From NCBI RefSeq assembly GCF_900156725.1, contig NZ_FTOI01000003.1:124001-188000 (forward strand): a stretch of 64,000 bases of DNA, given 5' to 3'. The notes beneath the pieces are model-generated. The model saw only the letters and a program-made list of their open reading frames with translations. It was not told where the DNA came from and searched no databases. Below are positions 1 through 8,801 of this stretch, in pieces. Positions within the stretch are counted from its first letter, which is position 1. Every line of letters starts with the position of its first letter. Made by a program: the position numbers and the translations under genes. The DNA is from Kaistella chaponensis. GTDB taxonomy: Bacteria > Bacteroidota > Bacteroidia > Flavobacteriales > Weeksellaceae.

Positions 1-90
1 ACTATTAATGTTATTGATTGTATACCTTATTATTTTAAAAGGTAAAAATACCTACCAAAAACCAACTGTAAACATTCGTTGATTGAGGTT

Positions 91-1197
91 TTAACTCACT
101 TTTTCATTTTCTAATATTTTCATCACGATATTTTCCTCTTTGGTGAGGCCCGATTTTCCGTCATCAATTTCAATTTCATCCAATTCATCCATGTATTTTT
201 TGATGGAGTTATTTTCGTAAAGATTGATGACTAAAGGATGCACATAATATTTTCGACAAACATTTCCGGTATTTCCCAGATGAGATGCCACCATTTCTAA
301 AGCTTCTTTTACTTTTGTTTTATATTCTTTGCTGCTTTCTGCCTCGCCAATTTCTTTAAAAGCAATCAGTGCATTTACAGTTCCCGACCAAGTTCTGAAA
401 TCTTTTGCCGTAAAATCTTCACCGCTGATCTCCTTAATATATTCATTCACCATTCCCGATTCGATTGCATGTCTTTTTCCCTCTTCATCATAAAACTGAA
501 ATAGTTCTTTCCCCGGAATATCTTTACAGTTCTGAACAGCTTTTGCAAGTTTGTTATTTTTCAAATCGATATCGTGATAAATGCCTTTTTTTCCCTTGAA
601 GGAGAAATGTATTTTCTGACCTTTAATATCGACGTGTCTGTCTTTAAGCGTGGTTAAACCAAATGATCCGTATAATTTTTCATACACATTATTTCCAATT
701 CTGATGTTGGTTCTCTCCATCAAACTCACCACTACCGCAAGAACTTTTCTTTTTTCGAGGGTCTTGAGCGATAGATCTTTTTCCAGCTGCAAACGAATTT
801 GTGGTAAAGCATAGCCGAATTGCAGCATCCTATAAAATTTGGTGTGGTTTCGCAAAGCATTCCAAAGACTGTGATAGCGGTATTGTTTTCTATTTTTCGC
901 ATCGATACCAGTTGCCTGAAGATGACCATTTTCTAAAGAACAAATCCAGACATTTTCCCAAGCGGGCGGAATTGCCAATTTGTCAATGCGCTGAATTTCG
1001 TCTTGATCTTTAATTTTTTCATCTCCTATATAATACACATATTTTTTTCCGGATTTTTTCCGCGCAATGCCATCAAATTCTTGGTCAGAAGTATAAACCA
1101 GACGAACAGCTTTTGCAGATTTCACAGGATCCTTCATTATTTTCAAAATTTTTGAAGGAGTCAAGGAGGCGATGAGATTGGTTTCAGGATTTTTCAT
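91..1197 (-). CDS. DNA topoisomerase IB
   Basis: Type IB topoisomerase of the poxvirus/bacterial kind, which relaxes supercoils by nicking one strand through a 3'-phosphotyrosine. The protein runs from an N-terminal DNA-binding region (AIPPAWENVWIC) to the catalytic domain, with the active-site tyrosine in CRKYYVHP (second Tyr, residue 318). The frame stays open upstream to 1290, but that extension is low-complexity and hydrophobic. I chose the ATG at 1197 (MKNPETN), which gives 368 residues; a Met 20 codons later (MKDPVKS) is also possible. It is transcribed alone on the minus strand. The family assignment is secure; the bacterial role (an accessory relaxase) is family knowledge. Confidence 0.93.
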   Translation of the reverse strand: MKNPETNLIASLTPSKILKIMKDPVKSAKAVRLVYTSDQEFDGIARKKSGKKYVYYIGDEKIKDQDEIQRIDKLAIPPAWENVWICSLENGHLQATGIDAKNRKQYRYHSLWNALRNHTKFYRMLQFGYALPQIRLQLEKDLSLKTLEKRKVLAVVVSLMERTNIRIGNNVYEKLYGSFGLTTLKDRHVDIKGQKIHFSFKGKKGIYHDIDLKNNKLAKAVQNCKDIPGKELFQFYDEEGKRHAIESGMVNEYIKEISGEDFTAKDFRTWSGTVNALIAFKEIGEAESSKEYKTKVKEALEMVASHLGNTGNVCRKYYVHPLVINLYENNSIKKYMDELDEIEIDDGKSGLTKEENIVMKILENEKVS

Positions 1198-1373
1198 AGA
1201 TAATTTAGGTTTGAGGGAATAAGATTGAGTCAAAAAAAATCGTAGAATATTTTTAAAATGAATTTGGATAAAAAAAAAAGAACAAGACATTTTTTGATCA
1301 ACGCTGGTTCTTTCTTTATCATCTTTTCAAATACTAAAAACCTCGGTTTAAAGGAGATTTTCAAAGGATATCA

Positions 1374-1538
1374 CTAATTTTTTCCGCGCGTAAAAAGCCA
1401 TAATATTAAACCAATTACTGCTGCAATGAGGAAAAAAGCCCACCACATTCCTGCTTTAAAAATTGTTCCGATTGCTTCGCAACTTGTTAATGACATCATT
1501 GCAAATACGGCTAAACTGAGTAAGGTAAACTTTTTCAT
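1374..1538 (-). CDS. Small lipoprotein with one membrane segment (54 aa)
   Basis: A short gene read directly from the sequence: ATG at 1538, TAG at 1374-1376. It starts MKKFTLLSLAVF, has a lipobox ending in LTSC (Cys20), then a short linker and a single hydrophobic helix (WWAFFLIAAVIGLILWLF) before a basic tail RGKN. This layout, lipobox plus one helix, is typical of a tiny Flavobacteriia protein family of unknown function. It lies just downstream of the DUF6526 gene on the same strand. No function can be assigned; that it is a real gene is well supported by its signal sequence. Confidence 0.75.
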   Translation of the reverse strand: MKKFTLLSLAVFAMMSLTSCEAIGTIFKAGMWWAFFLIAAVIGLILWLFTRGKN

Positions 1539-1584
1539 CGTGGTAAATTTTAAGGTTGATCTATATTTTTTTCTGTTTCACTTT

Positions 1585-2022
1585 TTAAACTCTGTTGAAA
1601 TCTGGTTTCCATTTTGTAATAGATTTTTTAATTTCATCCCCAGAAATTTGATGAGAAAGCGCTTTTTCTAATAACATTTTAAATTCATCATCATACGCAA
1701 AACGCAATGCAGCAATCTGACCAAAATTTAATTGTTCTACGATTTGGTCTGAACTTTTACCGAAGAGTTCAAAATATCTTTGTTTGAATTCTAAACGGAT
1801 AATTCGGTTTTGATTTCCTAAAGCATAATGTTGACGCAACATTATGGCCAAAAATAAAAGAAGTGCAATGACAACAGAAAATAAAATCCAAGTCAATTGA
1901 TTGCTCTCATCTGTAAAAATTTTTCTAATTCCCAGAACTTCTAATATCATCAGAAGTGGTAAATAAATAAAATGATGCAGTGGATAAAATTTTCGGTGAT
2001 TAGCGTAGTTTTGAGTTTTCAT
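1585..2022 (-). CDS. DUF6526 family membrane protein
   Basis: 145 residues with two predicted transmembrane helices (about residues 17-30 and 44-62), followed by a soluble charged C-terminal half (RIIRLEFKQRYFELFG). The opening MKTQNYANHRKFYPLHHFIYLP resembles the DUF6526 family common in Bacteroidota. The function is unknown. It ends 46 bases before the small lipoprotein gene on the same strand and may share its transcript. The start codon follows an A-rich stretch typical of this phylum. Confidence 0.75.
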   Translation of the reverse strand: MKTQNYANHRKFYPLHHFIYLPLLMILEVLGIRKIFTDESNQLTWILFSVVIALLLFLAIMLRQHYALGNQNRIIRLEFKQRYFELFGKSSDQIVEQLNFGQIAALRFAYDDEFKMLLEKALSHQISGDEIKKSITKWKPDFNRV

Positions 2023-2385
2023 GGAGATTTTCTATCAAATATGTTACCAAATTAATTTAAGTATTTTACAAACAGAAAAAATAAAAGGATTGGGTCCTTT
2101 TTTACTTGAAGTTCGAAAAGATTGTACAAATTTTAACAGTCAGCGTTTTACCGATTAACGGCAGATTTTTTTTTCAAATAAAACACGCTATACTTTTTTT
2201 GACTATTTTTGAAAAGCGCACGAACGAAATAGACCGTTGAGAATGGATATTTTTATACTTTCGAAGGAAGTTTTGCCGTTGCTTAAAAAAAGGCTGCAGC
2301 TGATTATGAAGTTTGGGTTAGTAAAAATCGAGCGATCATTATGCGGTTTGATTGAAATTAAAAATTAAAAAAGAGAGAAAGAAAA
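2023..2385. other. 363-base gap between divergent genes, possible decayed reading frame
   Basis: No intact gene is supported here. A frame on the plus strand (about 2234-2349) reads ENGYFYTFEGSFAVA, a TAA stop, then KKAAADYEVWVSKNRAIIM and a second stop, which has a coding look on both sides of the stop. An overlapping 41-codon ATG frame (2243-2368) has a less natural composition. I read it as a probable relic; promoters for the flanking divergent genes must also lie here, but I see no full consensus. Confidence 0.35.
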
Positions 2386-2772
2386 ATGAATGAAAAGAAT
2401 TTACAGAAAATAATAGATACGCAACCTTCCGTTTCGGGAAGTACATTTTTGGTTTCCACCCTTTTTATAATCTCCTGGCTTTTAATGGTTGGGCTTTTTG
2501 TTTTATCGATTGGGTTGTTTCTAGAAAGTTATCTTCACTACAAAATCTTCCTAGATTGGGTTTCGCGACAGTTAAATTTTGGTCTGAATGAGGAACAACG
2601 CTGGAAAATAGCGGTTAGCTTTGGACTTTTTTCCTTATTTTTGAGCATCATTTTTTTGGGCGTTATCTTTCTTTGCAAAATGGTTTTGCGTCGAAATCAT
2701 TTTATTATCCAAATCGAAGACTGGATTTTCGCAAATATGAAAGAGCTTAAAAAGCCCAAAATTACAAAGTAA
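2386..2772 (+). CDS. Two-helix membrane protein, unknown function
   Basis: 128 residues with two long hydrophobic segments (about 20-48 and 73-100) separated by a polar loop, and a basic C-terminal tail. No recognised domain or catalytic motif. It opens a same-strand run of small envelope-type genes (DUF2147, holin-like, PH domain), with about 75 bases to the next start. It could be a minor inner-membrane protein; nothing more specific is supported. Confidence 0.6.
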   Translation: MNEKNLQKIIDTQPSVSGSTFLVSTLFIISWLLMVGLFVLSIGLFLESYLHYKIFLDWVSRQLNFGLNEEQRWKIAVSFGLFSLFLSIIFLGVIFLCKMVLRRNHFIIQIEDWIFANMKELKKPKITK

Positions 2773-2846
2773 AAAAGATCATTAATTTTAAAAGAAAAAC
2801 ATTGAAAATATCAAAACATTGGCAACAGTATTGTATTGTCAGTTCT

Positions 2847-3314
2847 ATGTTAAGAAAAACCTTCATTCTTATTTTTTATTTTTTTATTTTTTGGTTCGAT
2901 GCACAAGTGAGAGCGGACGATATTTTAGGAACGTGGATGACTGTTGAAAACACCGCATCGGTAAAGGTTTATCGTTCCAATAACGAATTTAGGGCAAAAG
3001 TGGTATGGTTTGATGAAAGACTTGGAAGCGGAAAACCAATGAATTCGCGGCTCGATACGCAAAATGTAGATCCTGAACTTCGGAAAAGAAAAGTAATCGG
3101 AATGGAAATTTTAGAAGGTCTCACCTTCAATCCTGCAACTTCATCTTGGGAAAACGGAACCATTTATGACGGTTCTTCTGGCAGATATTGGGATTCATCA
3201 GTCACTTTAAATAAAGACGGAACCTTGAAAGTTCGCGGGTATTGGAAAGTGAAATGGATCGGTAAAAGCCTGAATTTTAAAAGAGTAAATCCTGGAACAT
3301 TTAAAAAATTATAA
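2847..3314 (+). CDS. DUF2147 family secreted protein
   Basis: Secreted protein of about 155 residues. After the signal peptide MLRKTFILIFYFFIFWFDAQ, the mature part carries the DUF2147 pattern: DDILGTWMTVE near the start, KVVWFDE, a central region with GMEILEGL and NGTIYDGSSGRYW, and a closing GYWKVKWIG. The family is common in Bacteroidota and proteobacterial periplasm; its biochemical role is not established. The frame extends upstream to a TTG at 2802, but the ATG at 2847 gives a proper signal peptide start. The next gene follows two bases after the stop, so the two are probably cotranscribed. Confidence 0.8.
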   Translation: MLRKTFILIFYFFIFWFDAQVRADDILGTWMTVENTASVKVYRSNNEFRAKVVWFDERLGSGKPMNSRLDTQNVDPELRKRKVIGMEILEGLTFNPATSSWENGTIYDGSSGRYWDSSVTLNKDGTLKVRGYWKVKWIGKSLNFKRVNPGTFKKL

Positions 3315-3316
3315 TT

Positions 3317-3661
3317 ATGAGAATTTTATTAAACCTATTAATTACTGCAATTGTTGCTTATGCCTTAACTTATATTCTGTCAGGAATTCATTTTGATGGT
3401 TTCAGTGGAGCTATTATTTTTGCCATTGTTTTGGGAGTTTTAAATCTGATTGTAACACCGATTTTGAAAATCTTGGGATTGCCACTTACGATCATTACTT
3501 TGGGACTTTTCTCTTTGGTGATCAATGCTTTGGTTATTTTACTCGCAGCAAAGTTTGTCTCTGGAATGTCGATCGACGGATTTTTAACAGCCTTTATTTT
3601 CAGTATTTTGTTGTCAATAATTACTTCTTTACTCAGCGGAATTTTTACTTCCAAAGATTAA
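3317..3661 (+). CDS. Phage-holin-4 superfamily (YvlD-like) membrane protein
   Basis: 114 residues arranged as four transmembrane helices (about 3-23, 29-50, 55-79, 87-110) with the family signature VLNLIVTPILKILGLPLTIITLGLFSLVINAL. This is the YvlD/DUF360-type family, chromosomally encoded and widespread. The Pfam name mentions phage holins, but nothing phage-like is nearby. It begins two bases after the DUF2147 stop. Its cellular role is unknown; in Firmicutes relatives sit in envelope-stress operons (family knowledge). Confidence 0.85.
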   Translation: MRILLNLLITAIVAYALTYILSGIHFDGFSGAIIFAIVLGVLNLIVTPILKILGLPLTIITLGLFSLVINALVILLAAKFVSGMSIDGFLTAFIFSILLSIITSLLSGIFTSKD

Positions 3662-3780
3662 AAAGACGAGATTTACGTAAAATAAATAAACAAAAAAATC
3701 CAATTTTAGAATTTCTGAAGTTGGATTTTTCTCGATGGTACGCCAAATGGTCATACAAATACGCTTTAAAAATTTGTAAA

Positions 3781-4260
3781 ATGAAAGAATTTCAAACCGC
3801 AAAAATGGATTCTTCTACCAAAATTTTCACTTTTATTTTTGGGGGAATTGGTGTGGGAGCAATTTTCATGCTTCTATTTTTTCGAAAACCTGAACAGCAT
3901 TTTTTATGGATCACCCTTGTAATTTTAGTTGCTGCATTGGTTTCCGCTTATTTGCTGATTCCTAAAATTTCGGTTGATGAAAAAATGATTTGCATTAAAA
4001 ATATGTTTGTCAATATTAAAATCCCCGTTGAAAATATCGAAAAAATTGAACGATTCGAAAAGATCGGTTTCAACTTTAGAACTTTTGGAGTCGGCGGTTT
4101 GTTTGGGTATTTTGGATATTTTAATGGCAATGATGTTTGGTACGTTACCAACATCAAAAAGAAAGTGAAAATTACCATGAAATCTGGAAAAATTTATATG
4201 ATTTCGCCCGAAAATCCTGATGATTTTTTAACACCATTTCGCAAAGAAGCAATTCTCTAG
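3781..4260 (+). CDS. PH-domain membrane protein
   Basis: About 159 residues from the ATG at 3781 (MKEFQTAKMD); the frame is open upstream to a TTG at 3721. Two hydrophobic helices (about residues 16-33 and 42-60) are followed by a soluble domain with the pattern of bacterial pleckstrin-homology proteins: ISVDEKMICIKN, IPVENIEKIERFE, and a terminal KITMKSGKIYMISPENPDDF. This fits the bPH_5/DUF304-like group. Function unknown; a membrane-anchored sensory or structural role is only a guess. Confidence 0.65.
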   Translation: MKEFQTAKMDSSTKIFTFIFGGIGVGAIFMLLFFRKPEQHFLWITLVILVAALVSAYLLIPKISVDEKMICIKNMFVNIKIPVENIEKIERFEKIGFNFRTFGVGGLFGYFGYFNGNDVWYVTNIKKKVKITMKSGKIYMISPENPDDFLTPFRKEAIL

Positions 4261-4285
4261 TTAAAGAAGTCTTTCTTTAAATTTC

Positions 4286-4293
4286 TATATTTG
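4286..4293 (+). promoter_or_regulatory. Candidate -7 element TATATTTG before the S9 peptidase gene
   Basis: TATATTTG matches the Bacteroidota -7 consensus TANNTTTG and lies 29 bases before the ATG at 4323. No clear TTG is found at the -33 spacing, so it is a partial match. Confidence 0.4.
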
Positions 4294-4322
4294 TATTGCA
4301 CTTAATTTTAAATTAAATTTTA

Positions 4323-6320
4323 ATGAAAATAAAACATACTTTAATCGCAGTTGCGGCTCCTTTTCTTATGAATGCACAAAATGTGATGACACCCGAAACA
4401 CTTTGGACACTCAACAAAATAGGGGTTTCCGCAGTTTCACCAGATCAGAGTTCCCTTATTTACAGTTTGGGCAAAACCGATTTGAAAACCGAAAAAAACA
4501 ACAAGAAAAATTATTTCTTTTCTGTTAAAAATGGGAACGCAACAAGTTTGGATCTCGGCAAGAAATCATTAATTCAATGGGATAAAAACGGGATTTACGC
4601 ACAAGAAGGCGACAAAATTTACGTATCAAAAGATGCCGGAAAAACCTGGACTGATTTTTATACTTTAGGTGAAGTTGATAACGTAATCATTTCTCCGGAT
4701 GGTAAAAAAATCGCTTTTAGTAAAGAAGTTTTGGTTGAAAAACTGATGGGAAAAGAGAAATATTCCGACGTTCCAAAATCTACTGCACATATTTATAACG
4801 ATTTGAATCACCGTCATTGGGATCGTTTTAATGAAGGAAAATACAACCACGTTTTTGTTGTAAATGTTTCTGAAACTGCCGACAAAGCCAAAGATTTACT
4901 AGAAGGAAAACCTTGGGATTCGCCGCAAAGACCTTCTGGTGGAAGCGAAGACTTTCTTTGGAACCCAGATTCTACGCAACTTTTGTATGTTACAAAACCT
5001 TTGAGCGGAGCAGAATATGCGCAATCTACGAATACCGATATTTTTGCTTATGATTTGAAATCTGGAACGGTAAAAAATCTCACAGAAAGCAATAAAGGCT
5101 ACGATGTGAATCCGAAATTTTCCCCAGATGGCAAATATTTATCCTGGCAATCGATGGAAAGAAACGGTTTCGAAGCCGATAAAAACGATGTGAAAATTTT
5201 AGATTTAAAATCGGGAATCACCACTAATTTGACCAAAGCTTGGGACGAAAGTGTGGTAGGTTCTGTTTTCTGGTCGCAAGATTCTAAAAACATTTATTTC
5301 ACAACTGCGTGGAAAGGAACAATGCAACTTTTCTCTTTGAATCCTAAAACTTCAAAAATTCAACAGGTTACAAAAGGTGATTTTGATGTTTCAGATATTT
5401 ATGCAGAAAATAGCAATTCCCTTTTAGTTTCCAGAACCGACATGAATCACAATGCAGATTTGTTTTCTGTTGATGTAAAAAACGGTGCAATGAAGCAGTT
5501 AACAGAAGTTAATAAAGATACTTACGCCAAAATCACCCCTTCGAAAACAGAACTGAAAATGGTGAAAACCACAGATGGAAAAGAAATGGGAGTGTGGTTC
5601 ATTTATCCGCCGAATTTTGATCCAGCTAAAAAATATCCAACTTTATTGTATTGTCAAGGTGGTCCACAATCAGCATTAACACAATTTTTTAGTGTAAGAT
5701 GGAACTTCGCTTTGATGGCTGCAAATGATTATATCGTTGTCGCTCCAAACCGTCGCGGAATGCCGGGATGGGGAACAAAATGGAACGAAGAAATTTCTAA
5801 CGATTGGGGCGGTCAACCTATGCGTGATTATTTAGCTGCTGCAGATTTTGCAAAAACTTTGCCTTATGTTGATAGCGACCGAATGGGCGCAGTTGGCGCT
5901 AGTTACGGTGGTTATAGCGTATTTATGTTGGCAGGAATTCATGAAAACCGTTTTAAAACATTTATCGCGCATGATGGACTTTTCGATATGAAATCTTGGT
6001 TTTTGACTACTGAAGAATTATGGTTTGCGAAATGGGATTTGGGTGGTTCTCCTTATGACAATCCAACGCCGAAATCGTACACCGAATTTAATCCATCAAA
6101 TTATGTGAATAAATGGAATAAACCCATGATGGTCATCCAAGGTGGAATTGATTACAGAGTTCCTTATGAGCAAGGTCAGGAAGCATTTCAGGCAGCAAAA
6201 CTGCAAGGTTTGAAAACAAAATTTCTTTATTTCCCCAACGAAAATCACTGGGTTTTGCACCCACAAAACGGTTTGGTTTGGCAAAGAGAATTTTTTGAAT
6301 GGTTGAAGGAAACATTATAA
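4323..6320 (+). CDS. S9 family serine peptidase (prolyl oligopeptidase/DPP type)
   Basis: Secreted peptidase of 665 residues. A short signal peptide (ends near NAQN, residue 19) is followed by an N-terminal beta-propeller with repeated blades (for example NPKFSPDGKYLSW) and a C-terminal alpha/beta-hydrolase. The catalytic triad can be placed: Ser527 in GASYGGY, Asp610 in GGIDYRVP, His642 in NENHWV. The family cleaves short peptides, often after proline or at blocked N-termini, in the periplasm or outside the cell. The sequence YCQGGPQS forms the oxyanion-region motif. The lipoprotein gene follows 10 bases downstream and is likely cotranscribed. Confidence 0.93.
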   Translation: MKIKHTLIAVAAPFLMNAQNVMTPETLWTLNKIGVSAVSPDQSSLIYSLGKTDLKTEKNNKKNYFFSVKNGNATSLDLGKKSLIQWDKNGIYAQEGDKIYVSKDAGKTWTDFYTLGEVDNVIISPDGKKIAFSKEVLVEKLMGKEKYSDVPKSTAHIYNDLNHRHWDRFNEGKYNHVFVVNVSETADKAKDLLEGKPWDSPQRPSGGSEDFLWNPDSTQLLYVTKPLSGAEYAQSTNTDIFAYDLKSGTVKNLTESNKGYDVNPKFSPDGKYLSWQSMERNGFEADKNDVKILDLKSGITTNLTKAWDESVVGSVFWSQDSKNIYFTTAWKGTMQLFSLNPKTSKIQQVTKGDFDVSDIYAENSNSLLVSRTDMNHNADLFSVDVKNGAMKQLTEVNKDTYAKITPSKTELKMVKTTDGKEMGVWFIYPPNFDPAKKYPTLLYCQGGPQSALTQFFSVRWNFALMAANDYIVVAPNRRGMPGWGTKWNEEISNDWGGQPMRDYLAAADFAKTLPYVDSDRMGAVGASYGGYSVFMLAGIHENRFKTFIAHDGLFDMKSWFLTTEELWFAKWDLGGSPYDNPTPKSYTEFNPSNYVNKWNKPMMVIQGGIDYRVPYEQGQEAFQAAKLQGLKTKFLYFPNENHWVLHPQNGLVWQREFFEWLKETL

Positions 6321-6330
6321 TTACAATCTG

Positions 6331-6705
6331 ATGTTGAAAAATTTAAAAATAATATCATTTCTTTTAATTTTGGGTTTTGTATTTTCATGCAGTTCAAGAG
6401 GAGATGAAGCTGGCGATTTTGTTCCTCCAGTTTCCGGACAATTTCATGAAATTTCACCGGTAAATGGAAGAGCAAGAGTAGATTTTATTGATGGTAATAA
6501 AGTGGTATTGTACCCTAAATCCAGCGGATTTGGAACTCAATTTGTGTTTCAAATTAATTCAAATACGAATACAATTATTTTAGATGATGATCTTTCGATT
6601 CCAAACAAGCATTTCGAATACTATTTCAAAATAATCAATAGTAATAAATTTGAAATGACAAATTTCATTAATCAAGAAGAAGCGATAATGACTTTTGAAA
6701 AATAA
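6331..6705 (+). CDS. Small lipoprotein, unknown function
   Basis: 124 residues with a type II signal sequence; the lipobox ends FVFSC with Cys20 as the lipidation site. The mature part is about 100 residues of mixed beta character without recognised motifs. It begins 10 bases after the S9 peptidase stop, suggesting one transcript, and a strong terminator hairpin follows at 6752. No homologous family is recognised. Confidence 0.7.
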   Translation: MLKNLKIISFLLILGFVFSCSSRGDEAGDFVPPVSGQFHEISPVNGRARVDFIDGNKVVLYPKSSGFGTQFVFQINSNTNTIILDDDLSIPNKHFEYYFKIINSNKFEMTNFINQEEAIMTFEK

Positions 6706-6751
6706 AGTTGAGCTAAAAGATAAATTATTGTAAAGTATTTTCAATAAAAAG

Positions 6752-6791
6752 AAAAAAATGATTTCCGATTAATTTTGGAAATCATTTTTTT
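6752..6791 (+). terminator. Rho-independent terminator
   Basis: Perfect 15-base-pair stem, AAAAAAATGATTTCC paired with its complement at 6777-6791, with a 10-base loop. The poly-A/poly-T flanks make it usable in both directions; on the plus strand it ends the S9 peptidase-lipoprotein unit. Confidence 0.85.
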
Positions 6792-6842
6792 TCGTGTCTA
6801 AATTTCTGTTAAAAAGTTTAAATTTGTTTTAAAATCATCACC

Positions 6843-7568
6843 ATGGCCGAGTTAGAAGTAGCAAAATCAACTAAAAAAATTATTGAATCCGCAAAAAATA
6901 AAGAAATTAGTTTTTGGCATAAAGTAAAAGAAATGGCCTTGGAAATAGCTGTTATTATTTTTGCTGTTTCCCTTTCTATTGCTTTTCACAGCTGGAGCGA
7001 AACGCGGCATGAGCAACATGAGGTTGAATCTTTCTTGAAAGGAGTTCGTATCGATTTAGCAAAGGACAGAGCGGAAATGAGTGCAGATATAAAAGCATAC
7101 AAAAATCAGAAAAAAGCATTTCGGTATTTGGGGAGTCTTACAAAAGGTCAGCTTGCTAGTAACGACAGCCTGCAACATTACGCGCCGTACTTCTATAATT
7201 TTACTGGTTATGGCGGAAACACCGGCCGTTATGAAGGATTTAAATCGTCCGGAAAAATAGGTTTTATCGAAAATGATGCTCTTCAAAACAGTATTTTAGA
7301 TTTGTATGAAGAGAAAATCCCGAGATTAAGTATTTCTACGGATTTCTACAAAATGCAGAAACTAAAATTTGCTGATTACATTACCGACCACACTACAGAT
7401 TACCCGAACGGAAATTTAACCAAGGTGATGGCTTCGGATCCTATAAAAACGCGGAGTCAAATTTATTTGTCCGCAGTAAATCAAATTATTTCCAATTATG
7501 AAGCTTGTATCGCTCAAATGGAGGAAATTATAAAAAATATCGATTCTGAATATCCGCCAAAGAAGTAG
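6843..7568 (+). CDS. Membrane-anchored protein resembling DUF6090
   Basis: 241 residues. One transmembrane helix near residues 33-51 (EIAVIIFAVSLSIAFHSW) is followed by ETRHEQHEVESFLKGVRIDL and a long helical extracytoplasmic part. The layout of helix, W-[SN]-E, then a charged helix with an L-x-x-I/L-x-x-DL pattern resembles the DUF6090 family of Bacteroidota, though I cannot confirm membership by eye. Function unknown. It stands alone after a terminator, with the DNA glycosylase gene 39 bases downstream. Confidence 0.65.
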   Translation: MAELEVAKSTKKIIESAKNKEISFWHKVKEMALEIAVIIFAVSLSIAFHSWSETRHEQHEVESFLKGVRIDLAKDRAEMSADIKAYKNQKKAFRYLGSLTKGQLASNDSLQHYAPYFYNFTGYGGNTGRYEGFKSSGKIGFIENDALQNSILDLYEEKIPRLSISTDFYKMQKLKFADYITDHTTDYPNGNLTKVMASDPIKTRSQIYLSAVNQIISNYEACIAQMEEIIKNIDSEYPPKK

Positions 7569-7607
7569 CCATTTTATAAGGTACGATTAACAAAGCGTTT
7601 TGTAAAG

Positions 7608-8096
7608 ATGAATGTTCGAATATCTTCTTTTTCGCCTCTAATTTGGGAAGATTCCAAAGTTTTAATTCTGGGTTCAGTTCCGGGAGTTAAATCTTTAGAA
7701 AAGCAGGAGTACTATGCGAATCCACAAAATAAATTCTGGCGAATATTGTTTGATTTGTTTCAGGAGGATTTTTCAACCGATTATTCTGAAAAATTAAAAT
7801 TTTTAGAGAAAAACCATCTTGCACTTTGGGACGTTATTGATAGTTGCGAAAGAAATGGGAGTTTAGATTCTAAAATTATCAATGAAGAGAGCAACGATAT
7901 TCAAAAACTTTTAACCGATTTTCCAAACATTAAAACCATTTTCTGCAATGGGCAGAAATCCTTTAAAAACCTGCAGAAAATATTGAACAAAGATCACAAG
8001 ATCCCAAGATTTGCATTACCTTCAACCAGTCCCGCTTATACCATTTCTTACGAAAATAAATTAATGGAATGGTCTATTTTAAAGTCTCAACTATGA
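7608..8096 (+). CDS. DNA-deoxyinosine glycosylase (uracil-DNA glycosylase superfamily, family 6)
   Basis: 162 residues matching hypoxanthine-DNA glycosylases. Motif 1 is LGSVPGVKSLEKQEYYANPQNKFW, split here as LGSVPGVKSLEKQEY then YANPQNKFW (residues about 21-44), and the distal motif is LPSTSPAY near residue 140. These enzymes remove deaminated bases (hypoxanthine from deaminated adenine) to start base-excision repair in the cytoplasm. The stop codon overlaps the ATG of the next (frameshifted) gene as ATGA, which indicates translational coupling in one operon. Confidence 0.88.
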   Translation: MNVRISSFSPLIWEDSKVLILGSVPGVKSLEKQEYYANPQNKFWRILFDLFQEDFSTDYSEKLKFLEKNHLALWDVIDSCERNGSLDSKIINEESNDIQKLLTDFPNIKTIFCNGQKSFKNLQKILNKDHKIPRFALPSTSPAYTISYENKLMEWSILKSQL

Positions 8097-8783
8097 TTAA
8101 ATTTTCTATATTTTTTTATCGCAGTTTCAGCGTTTGCAAACAGTCAGATTTATAATTTCGATTTTTTAACAAAATACAACACGCACAATTCGAAAAACGG
8201 TGCCGATTTTGACACGGTGAGCTATTTCAATTCCGATGACTTTTCTTATTATTTAAAATTGAGTAAAAGTGAGAAAAAATTTGCTGCATTTCTTACAGAT
8301 GAAAAAAAGAAATTGGTTCACTGTTTTAAAGTTCTTGAATCTAATGTAAAAGGTGAAGTTCAGTTCCAATTCTCGTATGAATATTCTCGCAACTATATTC
8401 CAGAGAATTCTTCTGAAAATTATTATTTCGAGTTTTCACCCGTTTCAGAAACGGCTCCAAAAGAGGTTATTCTAAAGGTATTTAAATACAAAAAATCCAA
8501 AAAACCCATTTTTGAGCAAAATTTAACGCTTTTACCAGCCAACAAAAATCTTTTTGCAATGTATAAAAAAAGCATTCTGAGGTATCTTCATACTTCCGAA
8601 GAAAATAGTTTTCGGGGAAATTACATGGTAAAAAAGGTGGTAGAAAAACACAAAGATTTCACTTGTGAAATCAACTTGGAAGAATACAAAAACATTGATT
8701 TAGAGCTTAAACTTCCGGAAAAATTAATTATTGATAATTCCTTTAAAAATGGAGTTACCTCTTTTAAAGTGATTCAATTTTAG
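8093..8783 (+). pseudogene. Secreted protein gene with a single-base frameshift in the signal peptide
   Basis: The ATG at 8093 overlaps the preceding stop and begins MIKFSIFF, but the frame then closes within 20 codons. Removing one T from the T7 run at 8111-8117 restores IAVSAFANSQIYNFDFLTKY and joins it to the long open frame ending at 8783, giving about 229 residues with a textbook signal peptide (cleavage near ANSQ). The only in-frame start in the long frame is a GTG at 8217, which would lose the signal. The mature part (for example LKVFKYKKSKKPIFEQNL) has no recognised domain. It may be a true pseudogene, a phase-variable tract or a sequencing error in a homopolymer. Confidence 0.75.
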
Positions 8784-8801
8784 CGTATTTTTTCTCTTTT
8801 G

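Noticed and set aside
1426-1671. Plus-strand open frame of 81 codons
   Set aside because: Shadow of the small lipoprotein (1374-1538, minus) and the DUF6526 gene; composition is that of reversed coding DNA.
3317-3661. A phage holin, hinting at a prophage
   Set aside because: It is the YvlD-like chromosomal membrane family; no other phage gene lies within tens of kilobases.
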